Shown piece by piece: positions 9,028 through 18,082 of a DNA stretch of 64,000 bases. How positions within the stretch are numbered: position 1 is the stretch's first letter; each line of letters opens with the position of its first letter. The notes under the pieces are model-generated. The model did no database searches. It worked only from the letters and a program-made list of their open reading frames with translations, and was not told the origin of the DNA. The stretch spans positions 1-64,000 of the forward strand of contig CAZFSS010000014.1 of NCBI GenBank assembly GCA_964521715.1, given 5' to 3'. Source of the DNA: DAOVRD01 sp964521715. GTDB taxonomy: Bacteria > Planctomycetota > Brocadiia > SM23-32. The translations under genes were made by a program, and so were the position numbers.

Positions 9028-12000
9028 ATGCGGATGGGCCACCCTGAGAGCAAGAGAACGAAGCGTAATCGTTACGGCGCTATCGAGCTGGAGGCGCTGG
9101 AACCGCGCCTTCTCCTGTCGTCTGCGCTGACTGCTCCTCCGGACTTCAGCGATCCGGAGTTGTTCCCCCTGCCGGGGGGCGAGGGACTGGAGGTGCCCGT
9201 CGTGCCGGGCAGGGTCCTGGCCGGCCTCGACCCGGCCGCCGCGGGCTCCGCCGAGGAGCTCGTCGCCATGCTGCCGGGCGCGACGCTTCTGCATCATTAC
9301 GGCTACACGGGGGCCGTCCTCATCGGCCTGCCGCAGGGCCTGTCCGTGGCGCAGGGCGTCGAGGCCGTCGGCCAACTGCCCGGCGTAACCTACGCCGAGC
9401 CCGACTACATCGTGACGACAGACCAGGTCATCCCCAATGACCCCGGCTTCGACGAGCTCTGGGGCCTGTACAACACGGGCCAGACGGGCGGCACGGACGA
9501 CGCGGACACGGACGCCGCCGAGGCCTGGGGCCGCACGACGGGCAGCCCGGACGTCATCGTAGGCATCATTGACACGGGCATTGACTACTGGCATCCCGAC
9601 CTGAGGGCCAACATCTGGACCAACCCGGGCGAGATCCCGAACAACGGCGTCGACGACGACGCTAACGGCTACGTCGACGACTACTACGGCTGGGATTTCG
9701 TGAATTACGACAGCGACCCGTTCGACGACGTGGGGCACGGCACTCACGTGGCCGGCACGATCGGGGCCGTGGGGAACAACGGCCGCGGCGTGGCCGGCGT
9801 GAACTGGGACGTGCAGCTGGCCGCGCTGAAGTTCATGGGCGTGTGGGGCGGGCCTACGTCAGCGGCCGTCGAGGCGCTCGAGTACGCCGTCATGATGGGC
9901 TTCGATGTAACTAACAACAGCTGGGGCGGCGGAGGTTACAGCCAGGCGCTCTACGACGCCATCCAGCTCGCCGGGGATCACGACCAGTTGTTCGTCGCCG
10001 CAGCCGGCAACGCGGATTCCGACAACGACGCGTTCCCGGAGTACCCCTGCAGCTACGCCCTGCCGAACGTCATCTCCGTGGCGGCGACCGACGACGACGA
10101 CGACCTGGCTTACTTCTCGAACTACGGCCGCTCCAGCGTGGACCTGGCCGCCCCCGGCGTCCAGATCTACAGCACCACCCCCAATAACAGCTACGACTGG
10201 TATTCCGGCACCTCGATGGCGGCGCCGCACGTGACGGGCGCCGTCGCCCTGCTGCTGGCCTACAACCCCGTGCCTCCCGCGGGGGCCGACCAGATATCTC
10301 CTGCGATCAAGGCCGCCATCCTGGACGGCGTCGACCCCGTGGCGAGCCTGGACGGCCTGGTGCTGACGGGGGGGCGCCTGAACGTGCTGAGCGCGATGGA
10401 TGAGCTGGCCCTGCCCATCCAGGGCGTCGCCCTGCGCGCGCACGATGTGGCCTTCACGCCCGACTATCTGTTCGGCACCTCCAACGTGGACGTCCAGTAC
10501 GCGGTCAAGAACGCCGGGAGCGCCGCCTTCTCGCAGGACGTGAGAGTCAGCGTCTACCTGTCGGACAACAACACGCTGGAGGTGGGGACGGACTGGCTTG
10601 TCGGCTCGGCCACGGTGCCGGGCGGCATGTCGGGCTTCGGCACTCTGGCCGGTTCGATCGACGTGACCGACTTCCCGCAGGGCGACCCCTTCGGCACCGA
10701 CCACAGCTACTACGTGCTGCTCTCCGCCGAGGTGCCGGCGATGGCCCTTCAGAACGTGCGGGCCGAACCCATCCGATGGGAGCGGGGCCTTGCCTTCTAC
10801 GATGATTTCAGCACGGACACGGGCTGGACGCTGGACGTTCTGGGCAGGTGGTCGCGCAGCGCGGCCATGGCCGGCGGCGGGCAGTACGGCAACCCTGACC
10901 CCGCTTCGGACGCCACCCCGACGGCCGACAACTACCTGCTGGGCTATAACGTCGGCGGGGACTACCAGAACTCCGTGGTCAACACCATCTGGGCGACGTC
11001 GCCCTTGATCGACTGCACCGGCCTGACGGGCGTCACGTTGCGGTTCGAGCGGTGGCTGAACGTCCAAGACGGCCTGTTCGACCAGGCTGAGCTTGACGTC
11101 TTCGACGGGCAGGGCTGGCATCAGGTCTTCGTCAACGAGGACGAGGGTGCGGACGCCGCATGGCAGTTGATGGAGTACGACGTCTCGGACTACGCGGACG
11201 GCAACGACCAGTTCCGCATTCGCTTCGGCATGGGACCCACGGACACGTGGGCGCGCTATTCGGGGTGGAACGTTGACGACGTTCAGGTCATCGGCGCGCT
11301 GACGCCGGACGCGGCGGCGCCCCAGGTGGAGAATGTCGTTCTGATCTCGAACGCCGGTCCCGAGGCGGTCCGCCTGGAGGTCCGCTTCACGGAAGGCATG
11401 GCCCGGTACCCCCTCATCAACACGGCCAATTACACCCTCCGGGACCAGTCGCACGCGGTAATACCGCTGGGCGTGGTGGACGTGGAGGTCGACAGGTCGT
11501 TGCTGCAGGTGCAGCAGGCCCTCGTGCCGGGCCAGACCTACACGCTGACGATCGCCAGCGGAGGCGTGGCCGACAACTGGGCCAACGCGCTGGACGGCGA
11601 CGGGGACGGCGTGGCGGGCGGCGTCTTCGAGTACTCTTTCGCCCTGCCCGGCCTTCTGGCGCCGCAGGTCGTCCAGCTTTACGGCGGCCAGATCACCTTC
11701 TACGACACGGACGCCCAATCGCCGGAGCAGGTGGACGTGCGCCCGGCCGCTATTGTCTCGGGCAATGGCGCGGTCGGCATCACGCAGATCGTCCTGCTGC
11801 CGCAGTACTCGCGTTTCGGTCTGGTCGTCGAGCAGAAGGCCGGTTCCAGCCAGCCTGTGGCCATCTACGACCGCACCTTCCACCCTTACGGGATCGACTA
11901 CATCGTTGCCGCGTCTAACGTCTCGGTTGTGTCGGTCATGACGGACCTGCTTGGGATGGACCTGAACGGCGCCGCGCTCGGCCGCGGCGTCGTGCTGCCG

Positions 12001-12888
12001 CTGGACGTTGACGGGGACGGCGGCCACGACGATCCCGTGGCGTTCGTCGGCCTGGGCGACGTGGGCGCGTTTGTCTCGACCGCACCCGTCGGCGGTGACC
12101 TGGTTGTGAACGGCAGCCTCAGCTTCGCCAGCCTGCAGGGCGCCGACGCTCTCCAGGGCGGGGACGTCTACGTGGGAGGCCGGCTGGGCCAGTTCCACAT
12201 GGCCTGGGGCGAACTGGGCGACATGACGGTCGGCGGTGCTCTGGACCTGCTGGACCTCGGGCTCCTGGCCGACCTGACCGGCGATCTGGTCGCCGGGGAC
12301 ATCGGCGTAGCCGTGCTCCGGGGTCCCTCCGGCGTGGTCGGCAACGTGACGTCTCAGAGGGGCATTGATCTTTTCTACTCCCTGGAGGCGGTCTCGGGCA
12401 ACGTCTCCGCGCTCGGGCACGGAGGGCGGCTCTACGCCTTCGATGACATTTCGGGCGACATGTCCTTCGGCAACGGGCTCGACCTGCTCTATACGGCGGG
12501 CGGCCTGAACAGCATCCGCGTCAGCGTGACCGGCAACGCCTCGAGCGTGTTCGCCTTCGGCAGTGTGGTGGACACGCAGGTGGACGTGTCCGGAAGCCTG
12601 GCAAGCCTGGTCACGTTGGGAGACATGGTGCGCAGTCGCGTCGACGTCGACCACGCCCTGTGGAATGCCCTCGTCGGCTGGGACTACACGGACAGCGACA
12701 TCAACGCGGGGTCGCTGGGCCGCGTGGCCGTGGGACACAGGCTCTCAAGCTCCGGCGCGTACCACGAAGTGCACGCGCTGACGGGCCGGTTCGATCTGCT
12801 GGTGGGCCCGGCCTATTACGGCATCGACAGCGCGACCGACCAGTGGTTCAACAACGACAGGATCCGCGCGTGGGTCGGCGAGGCCTGA
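9028..12888 (+). CDS. LEPR-XLL subtilisin-family (S8) serine protease
   Basis: The 1286-residue protein carries LEPRLLLS at 24-31, then an inhibitor I9-like propeptide region (about 50-135) and a complete S8 protease domain. The catalytic triad is Asp182 (IIDTGID), His237 (GHGTHVAGT) and Ser396 (SGTSMAAPHV). Downstream are a CARDB-like domain (about 470-570), a jelly-roll-like domain (about 590-755), a Big/SwmB-like Ig domain (about 766-870) and beta-solenoid repeats (about 1000-1210). It ends with the same C-terminal module as the preceding protein (NINAGSLGRV-like, then GRFDLLVGPAYY). GAGGGA lies upstream of ATG 9028. The gene is about 100 bases downstream of the first LEPR-XLL gene and may be cotranscribed. 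It may process surface proteins or degrade external protein; which is unknown. Confidence 0.92.
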   Translation: MRMGHPESKRTKRNRYGAIELEALEPRLLLSSALTAPPDFSDPELFPLPGGEGLEVPVVPGRVLAGLDPAAAGSAEELVAMLPGATLLHHYGYTGAVLIGLPQGLSVAQGVEAVGQLPGVTYAEPDYIVTTDQVIPNDPGFDELWGLYNTGQTGGTDDADTDAAEAWGRTTGSPDVIVGIIDTGIDYWHPDLRANIWTNPGEIPNNGVDDDANGYVDDYYGWDFVNYDSDPFDDVGHGTHVAGTIGAVGNNGRGVAGVNWDVQLAALKFMGVWGGPTSAAVEALEYAVMMGFDVTNNSWGGGGYSQALYDAIQLAGDHDQLFVAAAGNADSDNDAFPEYPCSYALPNVISVAATDDDDDLAYFSNYGRSSVDLAAPGVQIYSTTPNNSYDWYSGTSMAAPHVTGAVALLLAYNPVPPAGADQISPAIKAAILDGVDPVASLDGLVLTGGRLNVLSAMDELALPIQGVALRAHDVAFTPDYLFGTSNVDVQYAVKNAGSAAFSQDVRVSVYLSDNNTLEVGTDWLVGSATVPGGMSGFGTLAGSIDVTDFPQGDPFGTDHSYYVLLSAEVPAMALQNVRAEPIRWERGLAFYDDFSTDTGWTLDVLGRWSRSAAMAGGGQYGNPDPASDATPTADNYLLGYNVGGDYQNSVVNTIWATSPLIDCTGLTGVTLRFERWLNVQDGLFDQAELDVFDGQGWHQVFVNEDEGADAAWQLMEYDVSDYADGNDQFRIRFGMGPTDTWARYSGWNVDDVQVIGALTPDAAAPQVENVVLISNAGPEAVRLEVRFTEGMARYPLINTANYTLRDQSHAVIPLGVVDVEVDRSLLQVQQALVPGQTYTLTIASGGVADNWANALDGDGDGVAGGVFEYSFALPGLLAPQVVQLYGGQITFYDTDAQSPEQVDVRPAAIVSGNGAVGITQIVLLPQYSRFGLVVEQKAGSSQPVAIYDRTFHPYGIDYIVAASNVSVVSVMTDLLGMDLNGAALGRGVVLPLDVDGDGGHDDPVAFVGLGDVGAFVSTAPVGGDLVVNGSLSFASLQGADALQGGDVYVGGRLGQFHMAWGELGDMTVGGALDLLDLGLLADLTGDLVAGDIGVAVLRGPSGVVGNVTSQRGIDLFYSLEAVSGNVSALGHGGRLYAFDDISGDMSFGNGLDLLYTAGGLNSIRVSVTGNASSVFAFGSVVDTQVDVSGSLASLVTLGDMVRSRVDVDHALWNALVGWDYTDSDINAGSLGRVAVGHRLSSSGAYHEVHALTGRFDLLVGPAYYGIDSATDQWFNNDRIRAWVGEA

Positions 12889-12951
12889 CGCTGCGTCGGC
12901 GCGCCCGGCTGCGGCCGCATCGGCTGATGGATGGGGGCAGGCCCTCGCTTC

Positions 12952-12981
12952 TTGACGCAGTTTGCGCTTTTGACGTAGAAT
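12952..12981 (+). promoter_or_regulatory. Predicted promoter of the export operon
   Basis: -35 TTGACG (12952..12957) and -10 TAGAAT (12976..12981) with an 18-base spacer, about 95 bases before the adaptor gene. It would drive the adaptor, M50, TolC and small-peptide genes as one unit separate from the two substrate genes. Confidence 0.6.
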
Positions 12982-13076
12982 CCGTATTCTTCTGAATCGC
13001 ATCTCTTCTGCGTCCTTACGCTCGGCTGGTTCACCCGCTCGTATCCTCGAGACCCTACACCACGACGGGGCAAAGG

Positions 13077-13934
13077 ATGAAGACAGCAAGCATTGCAGCG
13101 GCCCTGGTGCTGTTGTGCGCGTCGGCCGCCGGGATATGGGGAGAGGGCCGGTCCGGCCAGATGGCCGGCGACGGCCTGCTGGACGCCGTATGGCCCGCCG
13201 CGAGCCGCTCCAAGACGGAGGTGACTCTCTCGTCGAAGCTGAACGAGAACATCGTCCGCGTGGCCGTCGAAGAGGGGCAACTGGTCAAGAAGGGCGACGT
13301 GCTGATCGAGTTCGACGCCCGCCTGATCAACGACAGGATAGCCGTTGCGGAGATCGAGGCGGACTTCACCTCCCGGCTCGAAGCCGCAACGGTCCGGTAC
13401 GAGTACCTCGCGGAGGAGCACAAGAAGAGCGCGAGCCTGCTTGACAGCGGCGGCGTGACGCAGTCGGACCTCAACAAAGCCCGCTTCGAGATGGACATGG
13501 CGAAGCTGGATCGGGAGGAGCTCGAACGGTCCAAGCGGCTGGCCGAGCAGAGCCTGGAGCTCTACAAGACGCAGGCGAAGGACTACGTCATCGTCTCGCC
13601 CATAGACGGAGCCGTTTCTCAGGTCTGGGTCGAAGAGGGCGAAATGGCCAAGCAGGGCCAGCAGCTCGTCGAAGTCATCGACCCGAACGTCATCGAGGTG
13701 CGGGTCCACCTGCCGGAGCAGTACGTCAAGGACGTGGCCTGCGGGCAGCAGGCCATGGTGGAGTTCCCGGCCGCAGGCGACACGGAGTTCCCCGGCGCCG
13801 TTCACATCGTCTCGCCCTACGTCGACAGCAGCAGCGGCACCTTCATGGTGAAGGTGCTGGCAGCGCCGGGGACGGACGCCGTCAAGCCCGGCATGGGCTG
13901 CAAAGTCAGGTTCGTGGCGCGCGGGCAGGCATGA
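13077..13934 (+). CDS. HlyD-type periplasmic adaptor (membrane fusion protein)
   Basis: The 285-residue protein starts with a signal peptide (hydrophobic stretch to about residue 20). It has a split lipoyl-like domain (IVRVAVEEGQLVKKGDVL near 60 and SPIDGAVSQVWVEEGEMAKQ near 178), a helical hairpin between the halves (about 90-165) and a C-terminal beta-barrel ending before residue 285. Such adaptors connect inner-membrane export machinery to TolC. It is short compared with toxin-type HlyD (about 450 residues) and lacks a cytoplasmic N-terminus. It heads a likely operon, 52 bases ahead of the M50 gene. Confidence 0.9.
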   Translation: MKTASIAAALVLLCASAAGIWGEGRSGQMAGDGLLDAVWPAASRSKTEVTLSSKLNENIVRVAVEEGQLVKKGDVLIEFDARLINDRIAVAEIEADFTSRLEAATVRYEYLAEEHKKSASLLDSGGVTQSDLNKARFEMDMAKLDREELERSKRLAEQSLELYKTQAKDYVIVSPIDGAVSQVWVEEGEMAKQGQQLVEVIDPNVIEVRVHLPEQYVKDVACGQQAMVEFPAAGDTEFPGAVHIVSPYVDSSSGTFMVKVLAAPGTDAVKPGMGCKVRFVARGQA

Positions 13935-13986
13935 GTCTCCGTGCGGTGGGACGGGCTGCCCGGCCCACGGCGAAAAGGCGCGGCAA

Positions 13987-16170
13987 ATGGCGATATCCGA
14001 ACAGAAGCCGCCTCCCATTCGCAACGATCTGGAGATCGTCCCCCAGTACTACCGGGGCGAGCTGTGCTACGTGGCGAAGGACCCCGTCACGCTGCGCTAC
14101 TACCGGCTTCGTGAGGCCGAGTACATCGTGCTGGAATGCTTCCGCCAGGGGATGAACGTGGAGCAGATCCAGCGGGAAGTGAAGAAGAAGACCGGTTTCG
14201 AGATATCGGCCGTCGAGATCTACAAGTTCGCCAACCAGCTTCGCGGCTCCGACCTGCTCAAGAGCAAGGGCATGGAGGACGTCGGGCGGCTGGCCAAGAA
14301 CCGAGACCGCGTCAGGAAGGCCAGGTTCAAGCAGTTCATCTCGAACTACCTCTTCATCACGATTCCAATGTGGGACCCCGACCGGGTGCTGGGCAAGCTG
14401 CTGCCCTACTTCTGTTTCCTCTTCAAGCCTTTCTTCCTGGTGCTGGCGGTCCTGGTGACCGGCGCCGCGTTCTACGTCGTCGTGGACAACTTCAAGGTTC
14501 TGGTGGCCGACGCCTTCTCCCTGCTTAGCGGTTGGAACCTGCTGATCCTGAGCGCCGTCATCTTCAGCGTGAAGTTCGTCCACGAGATGGGTCACGCGCT
14601 CACGTGCAAGTACTACGGCGGGGAGGTGCACGCCATCGGCCCCGCGTTCCTGGTCTTCCAGCCCTGTATGTTCACGGACACGACAGACGCCTGGCTCTTC
14701 CCCGAGACGTGGCACCGCGTCCTGGTCACCGCCGCCGGCATCATCTCGGAGGTCTTGCTGGCGTCCGTGGCGGCGCTCGTATGGATCTCGTCCGACCCGG
14801 GGGTACTGAAGCAGGTGGCTTACACGACGATGATGGCGTGCAGCATCCACACGATCGTGTTCAACGCCAACCCGCTGCTGCGGTTCGACGGTTACTACGT
14901 ATTGACGGACCTGGTGGAGATCCCCAACCTGAGCCAGAAAACTTCGCGTTACCTGGGCTACCTGTTTGACCGGTATGTGCTGGGCATCAAGGCGACCCAA
15001 CCGTACTTGCAGCCGGGCGAGCGGACCATTCACCTGGTCTACGGCATCGCCCGGTTCCTGTTCAGGATGCTGATTGTCCTGTCAATCGGGCTCTTCCTCT
15101 ACAGCATCTTCGAGCCTCTCGGCATCTTCATGTGGGTCACCTCGATCTACGGGATGGTCGTGATGCCGATGTGGAGGCGGGGCAAGGAGCTGGCCCGGCA
15201 GTACAGCGCCGGCGAGGTGCGCATCCGCTACATTCTGGTCATCGCCGCGGTGATCACCGTGCTCGGCGCCCTGTGGTTCGTGCCGATGGACTACACGATC
15301 CGGGCCCCATGCGTGGTGGCCGCGCCCGAGATGGCCGTCGTCCGGACGGGCGTGCGGGGGACGATCGATGAGATCGTCGTCCGCCCGGGCCAGCGCGTGT
15401 CGGCCGGGGAGCCGGTCGCCCGGATGAGCAATCCGGAGCTGACGCACAGCATCCGCAGGATCGCGGCGCTGATCCAGGAAAGCGACGCCCGCCTCAGGGG
15501 TGCCCTCGCCCTGGACGCTGCCAGCTACCAGATGGAGCTCCGGCAGAGGGCCAAGCTCGTTGAGGAGCTGGAGGAGCTGCAGGAGCAGGCCGCCAGGCTG
15601 GTGGTTCGCGCTCCCCGGGAGGGCACCGTGGTGAACCTCCACCAGCTGGAGGTAAGGGCCGTCAAGCCGCAGCACGGATTCGTGGAATTCCCCGATTCGG
15701 ACGACGTGGCCGACCTGAGCCACTTCGCAGGCATGACCGTCCCGGCCGGGACGGGCATCCTCGGCGTGGCCGCGCCGGGCGGCTTCCTGTTCGAAACGTT
15801 CGTCTACGAGCACGACATCTCGTCCCTCTCGCCCGGTGACGAGATGGTCTCGATAGTGGCCTCGAATCCGTCCGGGCTGTACACGTCCTGCGTTCGGTCT
15901 GTAACGCCCGTCGACGTGAAGGAGATCGAGAACGTGGGCATCACGCTGGCGGACGTGGGCTACATCCCGGTGAAGCCGACCCCCGACGGCCGCAGCGAGC
16001 CCCTGATCACGCTCTACATGGTGCGCAGCCAGCTCCTGGCGGGGCAAGAAGGGCTGCCGTGGGGCCTGACCGGCAAGACGTTGATCACGTACGGCCGGGG
16101 TCCGGCGGGCACTTTCCTCTTCGGCCGCCTCGTCAGGGCCCTCAGGCTCAGGCTCCAGAGCATCTCATGA
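13987..16170 (+). CDS. M50 (site-2-protease-like) membrane protein fused to lipoyl-like adaptor domain
   Basis: This is a 727-residue multidomain protein. Residues about 20-95 resemble a PqqD-like winged-helix/peptide-binding module. Several membrane spans follow (first near 140-180), with the zinc motif HEMGH at 199-203 and the distal motif NPLLRFDGYY with Asp301, as in M50 proteases. After further spans (to about 445) a periplasmic part has two lipoyl half-motifs (GVRGTIDEIVVRPGQRVSAG near 450; VVRAPREGTVVNL near 540) around a coiled coil, like a membrane-fusion protein. Such proteins are known next to HlyD genes in bacteriocin- and planctomycete-type clusters. I infer that it recognises or processes the exported protein at the inner membrane. 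All predicted zinc ligands are present. Confidence 0.87.
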   Translation: MAISEQKPPPIRNDLEIVPQYYRGELCYVAKDPVTLRYYRLREAEYIVLECFRQGMNVEQIQREVKKKTGFEISAVEIYKFANQLRGSDLLKSKGMEDVGRLAKNRDRVRKARFKQFISNYLFITIPMWDPDRVLGKLLPYFCFLFKPFFLVLAVLVTGAAFYVVVDNFKVLVADAFSLLSGWNLLILSAVIFSVKFVHEMGHALTCKYYGGEVHAIGPAFLVFQPCMFTDTTDAWLFPETWHRVLVTAAGIISEVLLASVAALVWISSDPGVLKQVAYTTMMACSIHTIVFNANPLLRFDGYYVLTDLVEIPNLSQKTSRYLGYLFDRYVLGIKATQPYLQPGERTIHLVYGIARFLFRMLIVLSIGLFLYSIFEPLGIFMWVTSIYGMVVMPMWRRGKELARQYSAGEVRIRYILVIAAVITVLGALWFVPMDYTIRAPCVVAAPEMAVVRTGVRGTIDEIVVRPGQRVSAGEPVARMSNPELTHSIRRIAALIQESDARLRGALALDAASYQMELRQRAKLVEELEELQEQAARLVVRAPREGTVVNLHQLEVRAVKPQHGFVEFPDSDDVADLSHFAGMTVPAGTGILGVAAPGGFLFETFVYEHDISSLSPGDEMVSIVASNPSGLYTSCVRSVTPVDVKEIENVGITLADVGYIPVKPTPDGRSEPLITLYMVRSQLLAGQEGLPWGLTGKTLITYGRGPAGTFLFGRLVRALRLRLQSIS

Positions 16171-16246
16171 GCGGCGAACTGCGCAGCGATGGCCTGGGCG
16201 GCCCGTGCCGCGTTGGGACGCATGACAGATCCTGCGAAGTGGAGAC

Positions 16247-17692
16247 ATGATGATTTCCGCCTACAGATCCCTGTTGTGTCTGCTGGTCGGAGCGTGCGTC
16301 TGTGCGGCCGGCTGCGCAGAAGTGGACCCCTTCGAAGTGGAGACGGGGATTCCGGTTGAGTCTGCGTCCAGGCATTGGGCGCCGCCGGCCTATCCGCCGC
16401 CGCCGGAGCCTGTGCGCGCGGTGCCCGACCTCAAGAAAGGACCGCTCAGCCTGGCGGACTGCATCCTGATAGCGATGGCCAACAACCCGCGCACGCGCGT
16501 CTCGTGGCAGAGCACTCAGGCCGCAGCGGCGCTTGTGGGACAGGCGCGCGCCCTTTACCTGCCCCAGGCGGACTTCACTTACTCGGCCCAGCGGCAGAAG
16601 TTCCTCTCACAGACCGACGTCGGATTCGAGAACGTCTACTTCCGCACCAGAGAGGCGGCGTCGTTCGGCGTGCGCCAATTGCTGCTGGACGGCGGCCTTA
16701 GGCGGGCTCAGGTTGAGGCCGCCGAGGCCGGCCTGCGCAGCGCGGACTTCCGACACAACTCGCTGCTTCTCGACCTGGCGCTGGCGACCGAGATCTCCTA
16801 CTACCGGCTCCTGGCGACGCAGTCCCTGCTGGAGGTCGCGGAGAATACGGTCCAGCAGCGCACCAAGCACCTGGAAATGGCACAGAGGCAGCAAGAGGCC
16901 GGGAGGGGCAGGCAGGTGGAAGTGCTGCAAGCCGCCTCCGAGAAGGCGGACGCGGAGCTGGCACTCGTGGACGGACGCAACCAGGTCCGCATCATGTGTG
17001 GCCGCCTCGCCTCCGTGATGGGGCTGCCGGTGTCCGCGCCGATCGAGATCGTGGAGGTCCCGGACGAGGCCCACGAGGTGGAGAAGCAGGACGTCGAGCG
17101 CTTGCTGCAGCAGGCCGCCCTCAACCGGCCCACGCTGCAAAGCGCCATCTCCGAGGTGGAGCGCGCCAGGCACGCCCTGGAAGCCCAGAAGGCCCAGCGC
17201 TGGCCGGAACTGAACGCCGCCGTTTCCTACGGATGGGCCGGCTGGCAGACGGTGGTGCCCGAGGCCTCCGACGAGTACTCGGCCTCGCTGACACTCAGCG
17301 TGCCGCTCTTCACGGGCTTCCAGCGCAGCTACAGGATCCGCCAGGCCGAGGCGGAGCTCAAGGGCGCCATCGCCTCCTATGAGAGTGAGCTGCGGGACGT
17401 CGAGCTGGACGTCTGGGAGGCCTACTCCGGGCTCGTGCGCGCGGAGGAAGCCCTGAAGGCCGCCGAGACGTTCCTGGAGAGCTCCCGCGAAACGGTCAGC
17501 GTGACCGAGCGCGAGTACGAGCAGGGACGAGCCACGATCGTCGAGCTTATAGACGCCCAGAATAACCTGACGCGGGCCCTCAGCCGGAAGGTCACCGTCC
17601 GGCTCGACTGGTACGTCGCCCTCGGTCAGCTCGAGCGGGCTGTGGGCAAGAGCTGGCTGGACAGCCCCCGCGACGAGCGGAGGGGGAATTGA
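16247..17692 (+). CDS. TolC-family outer-membrane efflux lipoprotein
   Basis: The 481-residue protein has a lipoprotein signal ending in CAAGC with the lipidated Cys at residue 23. Two outer-membrane efflux protein (OEP) repeats follow, rich in long amphipathic helices: the first around 60-260 (YYRLLATQSLLEVAENTV and the neighbouring coiled coil), the second around 285-470 (YEQGRATIVELIDAQNNL). This is the typical TolC layout and length. It completes the adaptor/inner-membrane/outer-membrane set of the operon and follows the M50 gene by 76 bases. GGAG lies before ATG 16247. Confidence 0.93.
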   Translation: MMISAYRSLLCLLVGACVCAAGCAEVDPFEVETGIPVESASRHWAPPAYPPPPEPVRAVPDLKKGPLSLADCILIAMANNPRTRVSWQSTQAAAALVGQARALYLPQADFTYSAQRQKFLSQTDVGFENVYFRTREAASFGVRQLLLDGGLRRAQVEAAEAGLRSADFRHNSLLLDLALATEISYYRLLATQSLLEVAENTVQQRTKHLEMAQRQQEAGRGRQVEVLQAASEKADAELALVDGRNQVRIMCGRLASVMGLPVSAPIEIVEVPDEAHEVEKQDVERLLQQAALNRPTLQSAISEVERARHALEAQKAQRWPELNAAVSYGWAGWQTVVPEASDEYSASLTLSVPLFTGFQRSYRIRQAEAELKGAIASYESELRDVELDVWEAYSGLVRAEEALKAAETFLESSRETVSVTEREYEQGRATIVELIDAQNNLTRALSRKVTVRLDWYVALGQLERAVGKSWLDSPRDERRGN

Positions 17693-17735
17693 CGGGGGCG
17701 TCCCACCGCCGAGGACCTGGAAGAGGATACGGGCC

Positions 17736-17843
17736 GTGGTCAAGAGGGTGCTCAGGGCTCTGCTCTACGCCGGCATCATCGGCGTGATGGCGTGGGTGGT
17801 CCTCATCCGGGTGATGAAGAGCTGCCGTGTGTTCTTCCCCTAA
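17736..17843 (+). CDS. Small single-span membrane peptide (35 aa) at the end of the export operon
   Basis: A short reading frame with GTG start reads MVKRVLRALLYAGIIGVMAW and then VVLIRVMKSCRVFFP. It is a basic N-terminus, one hydrophobic helix of about 18 residues and a short basic tail, a pattern typical of real small membrane proteins. AGAGGA lies 8 bases before the GTG. It begins 43 bases after the TolC-like gene, same strand. I do not recognise a family. It could be an accessory subunit of the exporter; chance is possible at this length. Confidence 0.45.
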   Translation: MVKRVLRALLYAGIIGVMAWVVLIRVMKSCRVFFP

Positions 17844-18012
17844 GTCCTTCCTGACGGAACCTCCGCTGGCTGTGGCCGGCTGCGGCGCCGCAGCGGGGAG
17901 GGCCGCCGGCTGCTTGCGCGGGCGCAGAATCGGCGCGGGCGGCCGACGAGGCGCCGCCGTTTCCGGCGATTGTTCCCGCGCCTGAGGACAGGGCGGACGC
18001 CGGGGGGCGCGC

Positions 18013-18040
18013 TGGACATCCCCATGCACCCCGCTATAAT
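18013..18040 (+). promoter_or_regulatory. Predicted promoter of the methyltransferase-endonuclease gene
   Basis: -35 TGGACA (18013..18018) and perfect -10 TATAAT (18035..18040) with a 16-base spacer, 42 bases before the ATG at 18083. Confidence 0.6.
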
Positions 18041-18082
18041 CATGGTCGGGCAAGCCATGCGCTGACCAAGGGGCACCGCCAG

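Noticed and set aside
3084..9053. 1989-codon open frame on the minus strand opposite the giant LEPR-XLL gene
   Set aside because: It is the antisense shadow of a G/C-rich third-position-biased gene; its translation is His/Asp/Val/Arg-rich with no domain, while the plus-strand frame has clear motifs.
9859..12738. 959-codon minus-strand frame opposite the subtilase
   Set aside because: Same shadow effect; the plus frame contains the complete catalytic triad.
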